Of a DNA stretch of 64,000 nucleotides, positions 25,943 through 32,860 are shown piece after piece. The notes below the pieces were generated by a model. It was not told the DNA's origin. It did no database searches and was given only the letters and a program-made list of their open reading frames with translations. Position numbers and translations under genes: made by a program. Each line of letters opens with the position of its first letter. The stretch's first letter is position 1. Origin of the DNA: Candidatus Avedoeria danica (GTDB lineage Bacteria > Chloroflexota > Anaerolineae > Epilineales > Epilineaceae); assembly GCA_016703025.1 (NCBI GenBank), contig JADJCV010000004.1:930001-994000 (forward strand). Direction: 5' to 3'.

Positions 25943-26989
25943 TCACGGTGCGAGGACGGCGAACGCGACGCCGTCGCCGGGAATCGTCACTTCGGTGCGG
26001 ATCGACGCGCTGTGGTGGACCATGGACAGCGCGTAGCGGCCGGGCGGCAGGTCGCTGAAGACGAGGTTCTCGTCGAACGGCGCAGTTGGATGGACGTGCT
26101 CGGCCGGATAGGTCCGACTGTTGGCGATCCAACGCTCGCCGCCGTCCAGCGCAAACAATCCAACCTGCGCACCGTGCAGCGGCCGCCCGACGGCGTCGCG
26201 GACGCGGGCGACGACGGCGCCGGTGCCCGGCACGGGCGCCAGGAACAACAACGGGTTGCGCGTGGCCTCGTAGTCGACCGCTGCCGTGCGGACCTCAAGG
26301 TGCAGGTGCGGCCCGAGCGCGATCCCGGCCATCCCGACGGTGCCGATCGCGGCACCGCGCTGCACCTTCTGCCCATACCGCACCCGCGTCGACGCCAGAT
26401 GCCCATACAGCGAGTACAACGGCTGGCCGTCGAGCGTGGCATCATGTCGGACGATGACGAGCCGGCCGAAGAAGTCGAACGTCGGTCCGAAGCGGCGGGC
26501 TTCGTCCTCGCCCGCATACGCCACCGTCCCGTCGCCGATCGAGCGCACCTCGGTGCCCGCGCCGGCGCCAAGGTCGTTGCCGTGGTGGAGGAGGAGCGAA
26601 CCTTCGGCGTTCGTGCCGTAGAGGTATGAGTTCGCGGGCAGGGCGAGGTCGGGCGGATCGAACGGGCGGCCGAAGCGGAAGAACGGGGCGGGCGGCGAAA
26701 CGACGCCCACCGCAGGCGCCCACGGTGTCGCCGTCGCGCTCGGCCGCGGGGACGGCGTGGCCGGCCGGGGCGATGGGCTGGGCGTGGCCGTCGCAGCCAG
26801 CCACGCCGGCAGGCGGATCGGGCCGGCGGGGAAGGACGGGCGGGCGATCTGCCACCACGCGGGCAGCACGACGGCGCCCAGCAGGAGGGCGGCGAGCGCG
26901 AATCGGCGTCGACGCCGCCGACGCCGCCGCGGATCCGGCTCACCGCCGGCCAGCGCACCGCTGATGGGAAGAGGCGAGAGGGGGTTCAT
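25943..26989 (-). CDS. M23-family (LytM-type) peptidase with C-terminal beta domain
   Basis: 348 residues from ATG 26989. After a very basic N-terminus (nine consecutive Arg) comes one membrane helix (FALAALLLGAVVLPAWW), a Pro/Ser/Thr-rich stalk (about residues 65-95), then the M23 domain. The zinc ligands are H/D in LLHHGNDLG and HLH in ALGPHLHLEV, with YSLYGHLASTRVRYGQKV between. A carboxypeptidase-regulatory-like domain closes the protein (ARVRDAVGRPLHGAQVGLFALDGG). It should be anchored in the membrane and cut peptidoglycan peptides outside. A TATACT (reverse of 27001-27006) lies 11 nt before the ATG, so the leader is very short. The start is 1 nt from the divergent trmD GTG candidate. 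Confidence 0.9.
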   Translation of the reverse strand: MNPLSPLPISGALAGGEPDPRRRRRRRRRFALAALLLGAVVLPAWWQIARPSFPAGPIRLPAWLAATATPSPSPRPATPSPRPSATATPWAPAVGVVSPPAPFFRFGRPFDPPDLALPANSYLYGTNAEGSLLLHHGNDLGAGAGTEVRSIGDGTVAYAGEDEARRFGPTFDFFGRLVIVRHDATLDGQPLYSLYGHLASTRVRYGQKVQRGAAIGTVGMAGIALGPHLHLEVRTAAVDYEATRNPLLFLAPVPGTGAVVARVRDAVGRPLHGAQVGLFALDGGERWIANSRTYPAEHVHPTAPFDENLVFSDLPPGRYALSMVHHSASIRTEVTIPGDGVAFAVLAP

Positions 26990-26990
26990 C

Positions 26991-27818
26991 GTGGCGGGGG
27001 AGTATACGGAGCCAAGCGAGGCGGGCAACGATCCGCCCGCGCCGGTCGGCGGACCGGCACCGGGTTCGGACGCGCTGCGCATCGATATCGTGACGTTGTT
27101 CCCGGCGATGTTCGCCGGGCCGTTCGACCACAGCATGATCGCCCGCGCCGTCGCCGCCGGCCTCGTCGACATCCGCGTGCACGACCTGCGGCTGTGGGCG
27201 ACGGACCGCCACCGCACGGCGGACGACTACGCCTTCGGCGGCGGCGGCGGCATGGTCCTCAAGCCGGAGCCGCTGTTTCGCGCCGTCGAGGACCTGCTCG
27301 GGATCGAACCGCTCCGTCCGGACGGCCCACCGCCGCCGTGCCCGGTCGTCCTGATGACGCCCCAAGGCCACCGCTTCGACCACGCCCGAGCCCGAAGCCT
27401 CGCCGCTGCGGACCGGTTCATCCTCCTGTGTGGCCACTACGAAGGCTTCGACGAGCGCGTCCGACTGCACTTGGCCACGCTCGAGGTCTCGATCGGCGAC
27501 TTCGTCGTCACCGGCGGCGAGCTGCCGGCGATGCTCGTGGCGGATGCCGTCGCGCGGCTCCGACCCGGCGTCATCGGGCTCGCCGGCGGGGTCGAGTCCG
27601 ACAGCCACGCGGCCGGACGCCTCGAACACCCTCACTACACCCGCCCGGCCGACTTCCGCGGCTGGACGGTGCCGAGCGTCCTCACCAGCGGCGACCACGG
27701 CGCCGTGGCCACGTGGCGCAAGCGAACGGCGTTCCAGCGAACGGCGGAGCGCCGACCGGACCTGCTGGTCGCCGTTCCGCCGGACGTGGATGAGGCGCGC
27801 TGGTCGGGCCAACCTTGA
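26991..27818 (+). CDS. trmD: tRNA (guanine-37-N1)-methyltransferase
   Basis: Methylates G37 of several tRNAs to prevent frameshifting. The knotted SPOUT core is clear: IDIVTLFPAMFAGPFDHSMIARA, VHDLRLWATDRHRTADDYAFGGGGGMVLKPEPLF, LCGHYEGFDERV, and SIGDFVVTGGELPAMLVADAVARLRPGVIG, the deep-knot cofactor site. The longest form starts at GTG 26991. That N-terminus carries about 28 extra residues before RIDIVTLFP, and the -10 element at 27003-27008 lies inside it. A start near 27076-27088 is therefore possible if that promoter is real. It heads the trmD-rplS-rnhB-yraN-miaA block, a common bacterial order. Intact. Confidence 0.92.
   Translation: MAGEYTEPSEAGNDPPAPVGGPAPGSDALRIDIVTLFPAMFAGPFDHSMIARAVAAGLVDIRVHDLRLWATDRHRTADDYAFGGGGGMVLKPEPLFRAVEDLLGIEPLRPDGPPPPCPVVLMTPQGHRFDHARARSLAAADRFILLCGHYEGFDERVRLHLATLEVSIGDFVVTGGELPAMLVADAVARLRPGVIGLAGGVESDSHAAGRLEHPHYTRPADFRGWTVPSVLTSGDHGAVATWRKRTAFQRTAERRPDLLVAVPPDVDEARWSGQP
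27001..27008. promoter_or_regulatory. Overlapping divergent -10 elements around GTATAC
   Basis: AGTATACG: TATACG on the plus strand (27003-27008) toward trmD and TATACT on the minus strand (27006-27001) toward the M23 peptidase gene. Symmetry around GTATAC suggests a bidirectional promoter. No consensus -35 is obvious. Confidence 0.45.
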
Positions 27819-27824
27819 AGTTCC

Positions 27825-27853
27825 TTGTCCGCCGCTGCGCCCCGTGGTAGCAT
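27825..27853 (+). promoter_or_regulatory. Candidate promoter for rplS
   Basis: TTGTCC (27825-27830), 17-nt spacer, TAGCAT (27848-27853), 38 nt before the rplS ATG. Close to the sigma-70 consensus in both boxes and spacing. Confidence 0.55.
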
Positions 27854-27890
27854 ACCGCGGTTCGCCGTACCACCTCTAGGAATGCAGACC

Positions 27891-28301
27891 ATGTCCGACC
27901 TCGTCAAGAGCCTCGGCGTCGAGCACATGCTCGATCGGCCCGACGCCGTTCCGTATGGCAAGCTGCGCGTCGGGGACACCGTGCGCGTGCACTTCCGGAT
28001 CGTCGAAGGATCGCGTGAGCGCCTTCAGGCGTTCCAGGGTGTCGTGATCGCAGTGAACCCCGGCACGTCCGATGCCAACTTCGCGGTGCGACGCACCGGG
28101 GCGCACGGCGTCGGGGTGGAGCGGATCTTCCCGATCCACTCCCCGCGCCTCGAGCAGCTCGAGATCCTGCGCCACGCCCACGTCCGCCGCGCCCGGCTGT
28201 ACTACCTCCGCGAGCGCACCGGCAAGCGGGCCCGCCTGCGCGAGAAGCGCCGGTTTGCCGCGGTCGCCCGCGCCGAGCCCGAGGCGAACGCCGAATCGTA
28301 G
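27891..28301 (+). CDS. rplS: Ribosomal protein bL19
   Basis: 136 residues. ATG 27891 follows TAGGA with about 9-nt spacing; a second ATG at 27882 is less likely. VGDTVRVHFRIVEGSRERLQAFQGVVIA, GVGVERIFPIHSPRLEQLEILRHAHVRRARLYYLRERTGKRARLREKR is the full bL19 signature. The C-terminal Ala/Glu tail is about 15 residues longer than in model organisms. bL19 sits at the 30S-50S interface. It has its own likely promoter (27825-27853) and is followed immediately by a hairpin (28301-28325), then rnhB. Confidence 0.97.
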   Translation: MSDLVKSLGVEHMLDRPDAVPYGKLRVGDTVRVHFRIVEGSRERLQAFQGVVIAVNPGTSDANFAVRRTGAHGVGVERIFPIHSPRLEQLEILRHAHVRRARLYYLRERTGKRARLREKRRFAAVARAEPEANAES

Positions 28302-28325
28302 GGGCAGCCCCCATTGGCTGCCCCC
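28301..28325 (+). terminator. Hairpin at the rplS stop codon
   Basis: GGGGCAGCC (28301-28309) and GGCTGCCCC (28317-28325) form a perfect 9-bp stem starting on the last base of the rplS stop. No U-run follows; it may attenuate transcription into rnhB rather than stop it. Confidence 0.5.
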
Positions 28326-29132
28326 TGCGCCCCGACGGTTCCCGCCATTGCCCAAGAACGATCCCTCATCGACGCCGGCCACCGCCACGTGGCCGGCGTC
28401 GATGAGGTGGGTCGCGGCGCACTGGCCGGCCCGGTCGTGGCCGCCGCCGTCGTGCTCCGGCTGGGGGACGATCGAGAGCGGACCCGGACGTGCGAGCGCT
28501 TGGCCGCGGTGCGCGATTCCAAGGTGCTGGACCGTCCGGCCCGGGTCCACCTCGCCCCGCTCGTCGAGACCGAAGCGCTGGCTTGGTCTCTCGGCTGGGC
28601 GATGGCGGACGAAATCGACATGCTCGGCATCGGCCGCGCGACGTGGCTGGCCATGCGCCGGGCGCTGCGGGGACTGGCCCTCGTGCCCGACGCCGTGCTC
28701 GTCGACGGTCGGGCGCTGCCGTCGCTTGGCCCGTGGGTGCAACGGAGCATCGTCAAGGGCGACGGGACCGTTCTCTCCATCGCCGCGGCCAGCGTCGTCG
28801 CCAAGGTTCGCCGTGATGCATGGATGATCCGGCTGGACGAGGCCTGCCGCGGCTACGGCTTCGCGTCGCACAAGGGCTACGGCGCGACGAGCCACCGCGA
28901 CGCGATCGCGGCGCACGGCTCGACGACGCATCACCGGCTGACGTGGCGACTGCTGCCGGCGGATCTGACGCCCGAGGCGGCGCCGAATGAACGAACCCCC
29001 GACGACGCCCGCAACGCCGTCGCCGGACGACCGGAAGCCGATGGGCGCGCGCGCCGAGGCGCACGTCGCCGAACGACTGGTGGCGGCGGGCTGGACGATC
29101 CTGGTGCGCAACTGGCGCTGCCGGCTGGGTGA
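28314..29132 (+). CDS. rnhB: Ribonuclease HII
   Basis: Removes ribonucleotides from DNA and RNA-DNA hybrids. Conserved acids are visible: D and E in HVAGVDEVGRGALAGPV, D in PDAVLVDGRALP, and D in VVAKVRRDAWM. DSKVLD, SHKGYGATSHRDAI and TTHHRLTW complete the family pattern. The start is doubtful: a TTG at 28314 gives the longest form, and conserved residues begin about LIDAGHRHVAGVDE. The C-terminus extends about 60 residues past the usual end and overlaps yraN by 146 bp in another frame; one base change would end it at the yraN start (ATGA context). Codons for LIDAGHRHVAGVDE form an 18-bp perfect inverted repeat. Confidence 0.93.
   Translation: MAAPCAPTVPAIAQERSLIDAGHRHVAGVDEVGRGALAGPVVAAAVVLRLGDDRERTRTCERLAAVRDSKVLDRPARVHLAPLVETEALAWSLGWAMADEIDMLGIGRATWLAMRRALRGLALVPDAVLVDGRALPSLGPWVQRSIVKGDGTVLSIAAASVVAKVRRDAWMIRLDEACRGYGFASHKGYGATSHRDAIAAHGSTTHHRLTWRLLPADLTPEAAPNERTPDDARNAVAGRPEADGRARRGARRRTTGGGGLDDPGAQLALPAG
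28365..28406 (+). repeat. 18-bp perfect inverted repeat inside the rnhB 5' region
   Basis: Left arm CTCATCGACGCCGGCCAC (28365-28382), 6-nt loop, right arm GTGGCCGGCGTCGATGAG (28389-28406). It would form a very stable mRNA hairpin about 50 nt into the longest reading frame and covers conserved coding sequence just before the first catalytic Asp. Confidence 0.92.
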
Positions 29133-29385
29133 GCTCGACATCGTCGCCCGGGACGGGGCGGACCTGGTGTGTGTCGAGGTCCGGGCGCGGCGCGGGTCGC
29201 GGTTCGGCTCGCCCGAAGAGAGCGTCGATGCACGGAAGCAGGCGCGCCTCGCGCGCCTCGCCCAGGCATATGTCCAGGCCGTGGGTTGGCACGGACCGTG
29301 GCGGATCGACGTCGTGGCCGTCGAGGCGTCCGGCGACGGGACGCCGCAGCGCGTCCGGCACTACAAGAGCGCGGTCGGGCTGTAG
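28987..29385 (+). CDS. yraN: YraN / UPF0102 family nuclease-fold protein
   Basis: 132 residues from ATG 28987. GARAEAHVAERLVAAGWTILVRNWRCRLGELDIVARDGADLVCVEVRARRGSRFGSPEESVDARKQARL is the signature of UPF0102, an endonuclease-like fold with E-x-K-type acids (here GELDIVARD and VEVRAR). The physiological role is not settled. The conserved adjacency rnhB-yraN is found in many bacteria. The 20-residue N-terminal tail (PPTTPATPSPDDRKP) is unconserved. It ends directly against miaA (stop 29383-29385, next ATG 29386). Confidence 0.93.
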   Translation: MNEPPTTPATPSPDDRKPMGARAEAHVAERLVAAGWTILVRNWRCRLGELDIVARDGADLVCVEVRARRGSRFGSPEESVDARKQARLARLAQAYVQAVGWHGPWRIDVVAVEASGDGTPQRVRHYKSAVGL

Positions 29386-30305
29386 ATGGCGGTGCGTGTG
29401 ATCGTGCTCGTCGGCCCGACAGCGGTCGGGAAGTCGGGCTGCGCCCTCGCGCTGGCCGAGATGCTCGGCGGTGAGATCGTCTCACTGGACTCGCGGCAGC
29501 ACTATGCCGGGATGGACATCGGCACCGCCAAGCCGACCGCATCCGAACGCGCGCGCGTGCCCCATCACCTGATCGATGTCGCGGACGCGGCGGACGTGCT
29601 TTCGCTGGCCGAGGTGCTGGAACGCGCCGCACGCGCGGTGGCCGACATCGCTGCGCGCGGGCGGCAGCCGATCCTCGTCGGCGGGACCGGACAGTACGTC
29701 CGGGCCTATCTCGAGGGCTGGTCCGTGCCGGCGGTCCCGCCCGACCCTGTCCTGCGCGCTGAGCTCTTCGCGGCCGCGGAACGCGACGGCCCGCCGGCGC
29801 TCCATGCGCGCTTGGCGGCTGTCGACCCGCTGTCCGCGGCCCGCCTCCACCCCAACAACGTGCGGCGCGTCGTCCGGGCGCTCGAGGTGTTCGCTCACGC
29901 CGGGCGGCCACTGTCCGAACTGCAGGCCGAGCGGCGGAGCGTGCCGGACACGGTCGTCGTCGGCCTCGCCCGCGACGCGGACGACCTCGGCCGGCGGATC
30001 GACGTTCGAATCGACCAGATGATCGCTGCGGGGCTCGAGGACGAGGTCCGGGCGCTCGTCGCCCGCGGCGTCGGGTTCGACCACCCGAACATGAGCGGCG
30101 TCGGCTACGCCGAGTGGCGGCCGTTCTTCGCGGGGACGACACGCTGGACGAGGTCGTCGTGCGCCTGCGTTGGACGACGCGCCGCCTCGTGCGCAAGCAG
30201 GCACTGTGGTTCCGGCCCGATGATCCTGGGATCCGGTGGGTCGCGGCGGAGGATGACGATGCGCGGAATGCCGCCCTCGTCGCCGCCGTCGTCGGGCTGA
30301 GCTGA
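29386..30305 (+). CDS. miaA: tRNA dimethylallyltransferase (one frameshift)
   Basis: Adds the dimethylallyl group to A37 of tRNAs reading U-starting codons. VIVLVGPTAVGKSGCALALAE (P-loop), EIVSLDSRQHYAGMDIGTAKPT, VPHHLIDV, PILVGGTGQYVRAYLEG and LHPNNVRRVVRALEVF are all typical, as is DHPNMSGVGYAEW. After EWRPFFAG the frame must change near 30140 to read DDTLDEVVVRLRWTTRRLVRKQALWFRPDDPGIRWV with a stop at 30303-30305; in the uncorrected frame it ends at 30300. One lost base in a GGGG run explains it. It begins on the base after the yraN stop, so it is part of the trmD operon. Confidence 0.93.
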
Positions 30306-30321
30306 CCCGGGCGCAGTCGTT

Positions 30322-30350
30322 CGGCGCGCCGGTCGCACGGCGGCGCGCCG
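30322..30350. terminator. Bidirectional hairpin between miaA and trpS
   Basis: The self-complementary 10-mer CGGCGCGCCG occurs at 30322-30331 and 30341-30350, giving a 10-bp stem with a 9-nt loop between two convergent genes. No U-tract. Confidence 0.6.
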
Positions 30351-30364
30351 TCGGGTTCGCCCCG

Positions 30365-31453
30365 TCACTCCGCCCGCTTGTGCGCCTTCTCGGCCCGCCG
30401 CACGATCCGGTTCCACGCGCCAGTCAGGCCCATCGCCTGCTTGACCGCCTTCATCGTCTCGCGGGCCTCGTCGCGCATCCGCAGCGTGCCCTCCACGATC
30501 AGCGCGTCGACGAAGCCGCCGCGCGCGGCGTACTCGGCCCGGCGGTCGCGGACGGGTGAGAGGAAGGCCTCCAGGACATCGAGCAGGTGCGCCTTCACCT
30601 CGACGTCGCCCACCGTGCCGGTGCGGTAGCGCGCCTTCAGGGCATCGACCGCACCGGTGTCGGGGTCGAAGAGGTCGAGATAATCGAACACCGGGTTCCC
30701 CTCGACCGTGCCGGGAATGTCCGCGTGCACGCGCTTGGGGTCGGTGTACATGCTCCGCACGCGGCGGCGGAGCGCCGCGGCATCGTCGGACAGGAAGATC
30801 GCGTTGTCGAGGCTCTTGGACATCTTCGCGTTCCCATCCGTCCCGACGAGCGTACCGCCGACGACGAAGGCGTCCGGGATCGGGAAGACCTCGCCGTAAG
30901 CCGTGTTGAAGCGGCGGGCGATCTGGCGCGTGATCTCGACGTGCGACTCGTTGTCCTTGCCGACCGGAACGACATGCGCCCGCGGCAGGAGGATGTCGGC
31001 GGCCTGGAGCACGGGGTAGCCGAGCAGGCTGTACGGAATCTGCTCGAGCCCGGCGGCGGAAGCCATGTCCTTGATCGTCGGCAACTGCTGCAGGCGCTCG
31101 ACGGTCACGAGGGACGACAGGAGCAGTTGAAGCTCGTAGACCTCGTGCACGGCCGACTGCAGATAGAACGTGACCGCGGCCGGGTCGATCCCGACGGCCA
31201 GGTGGTCGAGCACGATCTCGCGCGCATGCTCGCTGATGTGCTCGATGTCGTCCTTCGACGGCTTCGTCGTGAGCATGTGCAAGTCGGCGATGATGAAGAA
31301 GCTGTCGTGGTCATGCTGGAACGCCAGCCGGTGGCGCAAGCTGCCGACGTAGTGCCCGAGGTGGAGCCGGCCCGTCGGGCGGTCACCGGTCAGGATCCGC
31401 TTGCGGGGCTTTTCGACCACGGTGCCCGGGTTGTCGGTACGCATCTCGTCCAC
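30365..31453 (-). CDS. trpS: Tryptophanyl-tRNA synthetase
   Basis: 362 residues. GTG 31453 is chosen because GAGGTGA lies 5 nt upstream; ATG 31444 lacks a Shine-Dalgarno. Class I motifs: TGDRPTGRLHLGHYVGSL (HIGH) and NAKMSKSLDNAI (KMSKS). LLGYPVLQAADILLPRAHVVPVGKDNESHVEITRQIARRFN is the conserved Trp/ATP pocket. It is slightly longer than the Bacillus type because of a longer C-terminal region. It follows deoA by 11 bp in the same direction and is probably co-transcribed. Intact. Confidence 0.96.
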   Translation of the reverse strand: MDEMRTDNPGTVVEKPRKRILTGDRPTGRLHLGHYVGSLRHRLAFQHDHDSFFIIADLHMLTTKPSKDDIEHISEHAREIVLDHLAVGIDPAAVTFYLQSAVHEVYELQLLLSSLVTVERLQQLPTIKDMASAAGLEQIPYSLLGYPVLQAADILLPRAHVVPVGKDNESHVEITRQIARRFNTAYGEVFPIPDAFVVGGTLVGTDGNAKMSKSLDNAIFLSDDAAALRRRVRSMYTDPKRVHADIPGTVEGNPVFDYLDLFDPDTGAVDALKARYRTGTVGDVEVKAHLLDVLEAFLSPVRDRRAEYAARGGFVDALIVEGTLRMRDEARETMKAVKQAMGLTGAWNRIVRRAEKAHKRAE

Positions 31454-31464
31454 TGGTCACCTCG

Positions 31465-32802
31465 CTACGGAAGGATCGACTCGAGCACGAGCGGCCGAGG
31501 CGCGGCCGAACCGTCCGCCTCGTCCAGGCGCATCGCGGCGCGAACCGCCGCCGCGCCCGCCTCGGCGGCGGTCTCGCTTCGCGCGTGCACCCAAGCCAGC
31601 GTGTCGCCCGACGATACGGTGGCCCCGGCTTTGGCCTCCAGGACGATCCCGACCGCCGGATCGATCGCCTCGCCCTTCACGCACCGCCCTGCGCCCAGCG
31701 CCACGGACGCATCGCCGAGCGCACGCGCGTCGACCGTCGTCAGGATGCCCGCGCGCTCCGAACGCACGGCATGAACGACGTCCGCGCGCGGCAGGCGCAC
31801 GTCGTCGTCGATCGCCCGCGGGTCGCCGCCCTGCGCTTCGACCATTCGCTTGAAGCATTCGAGCGCCTGTCCGGAACGGATCGCTTCGAGCAGGGCCGGC
31901 CGCGCGTCGTCGACGGTGGCGTATGTGCCCCCGGCGACGTGCATGAGGCCGGCGAGTTCGAGCGAGAGGGCGGTGAGGTCGGCCGGGCCGGCGCCGCGCA
32001 GCGTTTGAACGGCCTCGCGAACCTCGAGCGCGTTGCCGATCGCGAACCCGAGCGGCTCGTCCATCGCCGAGATCAGCGCCGCCACGCGGCGCGGCGGGTC
32101 GGCCGCGCGCCCGAGCGCGACCATCGTCCCGGCCAGCGAGCGGGCGCTGTCCAGATCGGTCATGAAAGCGCCCTTGCCGACCTTGACGTCCAGCACGATC
32201 GCGCGTGCGCCGGCCGCAAGCTTCTTTGACATGATCGAGGCGGCGATGAGGGGCAGGCTCGGCACCGTGCCGGTCACGTCGCGCAGCGCGTACAGGATGC
32301 GGTCCGCGGGCGCGAGGTCGGCGGACTGCCCTGCGATGACGAGCCCGATCCGCTGCGCCTGCAGGATGAACCGCTCGGTGTCCAGGTCGACGGTCAGGCC
32401 GGGGATGCTCTCGAGCTTGTCGAGCGTCCCGCCCGTGTGGCCGAGCCCCCGGCCGCTCATCTTGGCGACGACGAGCCCCGTTGCGGCGGCGAGCGGCGCA
32501 ACGACGAGCGTCGTCTTGTCACCGACGCCGCCGGTGGAGTGCTTGTCGACGATCGGCCGCGTGATGCGCGACAGGTCGAGGCGGACGCCGCTGTTGGCCA
32601 TCGCGTCCGTCAGCGACGCCGTTTCGGAAGCGTCCATCCCGCGCAGCACGACGGCCATCAACCACGCCGCCAGCTGGTAGTCCGGCACGTCGCCGCGCAC
32701 GACGGCGCGGATGAGCGCCGTGATGTCGGCCGCGCCGAGGGCGTGCCCGTCGCGCTTGGCTTCGATCAGGGGCAGGATCGAGTGCATCGGAGTCGCGTCC
32801 AT
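31465..32802 (-). CDS. deoA: Thymidine/pyrimidine-nucleoside phosphorylase
   Basis: 445 residues. Phosphorolysis of thymidine or other pyrimidine nucleosides to base and (deoxy)ribose 1-phosphate. The family signature VDKHSTGGVGDKTTLVVAPLAAATGLVVAKMSGRGLGHTGGTLDKLESIPG is intact. The phosphate- and base-binding residues (KHST, and R/S/K in LRDVTGTVPSLPLIAASIMSKK) are present, and a C-terminal domain with KAGATVSSGDTLAWVHA follows. ATG 32802 is preceded by TATACT at exactly 6-nt spacing, so the mRNA is probably leaderless. The divergent trmFO promoter overlaps. Whether it is DeoA or Pdp type cannot be decided from motifs alone. Heads a deoA-trpS unit. Confidence 0.95.
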   Translation of the reverse strand: MDATPMHSILPLIEAKRDGHALGAADITALIRAVVRGDVPDYQLAAWLMAVVLRGMDASETASLTDAMANSGVRLDLSRITRPIVDKHSTGGVGDKTTLVVAPLAAATGLVVAKMSGRGLGHTGGTLDKLESIPGLTVDLDTERFILQAQRIGLVIAGQSADLAPADRILYALRDVTGTVPSLPLIAASIMSKKLAAGARAIVLDVKVGKGAFMTDLDSARSLAGTMVALGRAADPPRRVAALISAMDEPLGFAIGNALEVREAVQTLRGAGPADLTALSLELAGLMHVAGGTYATVDDARPALLEAIRSGQALECFKRMVEAQGGDPRAIDDDVRLPRADVVHAVRSERAGILTTVDARALGDASVALGAGRCVKGEAIDPAVGIVLEAKAGATVSSGDTLAWVHARSETAAEAGAAAVRAAMRLDEADGSAAPRPLVLESILP

Positions 32803-32808
32803 CGGATC

Positions 32809-32816
32809 AGTATAAT
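32809..32816. promoter_or_regulatory. Overlapping divergent -10 elements (deoA/trmFO)
   Basis: AGTATAAT: TATAAT on the plus strand (32811-32816), 44 nt before the trmFO ATG, and TATACT on the minus strand (32814-32809), 6 nt before the deoA ATG. A bidirectional core promoter is likely. Confidence 0.6.
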
Positions 32817-32860
32817 GGCGGGGCCCTTCCGGGCGGTCCACCGAACGAACAAGGACTTGC

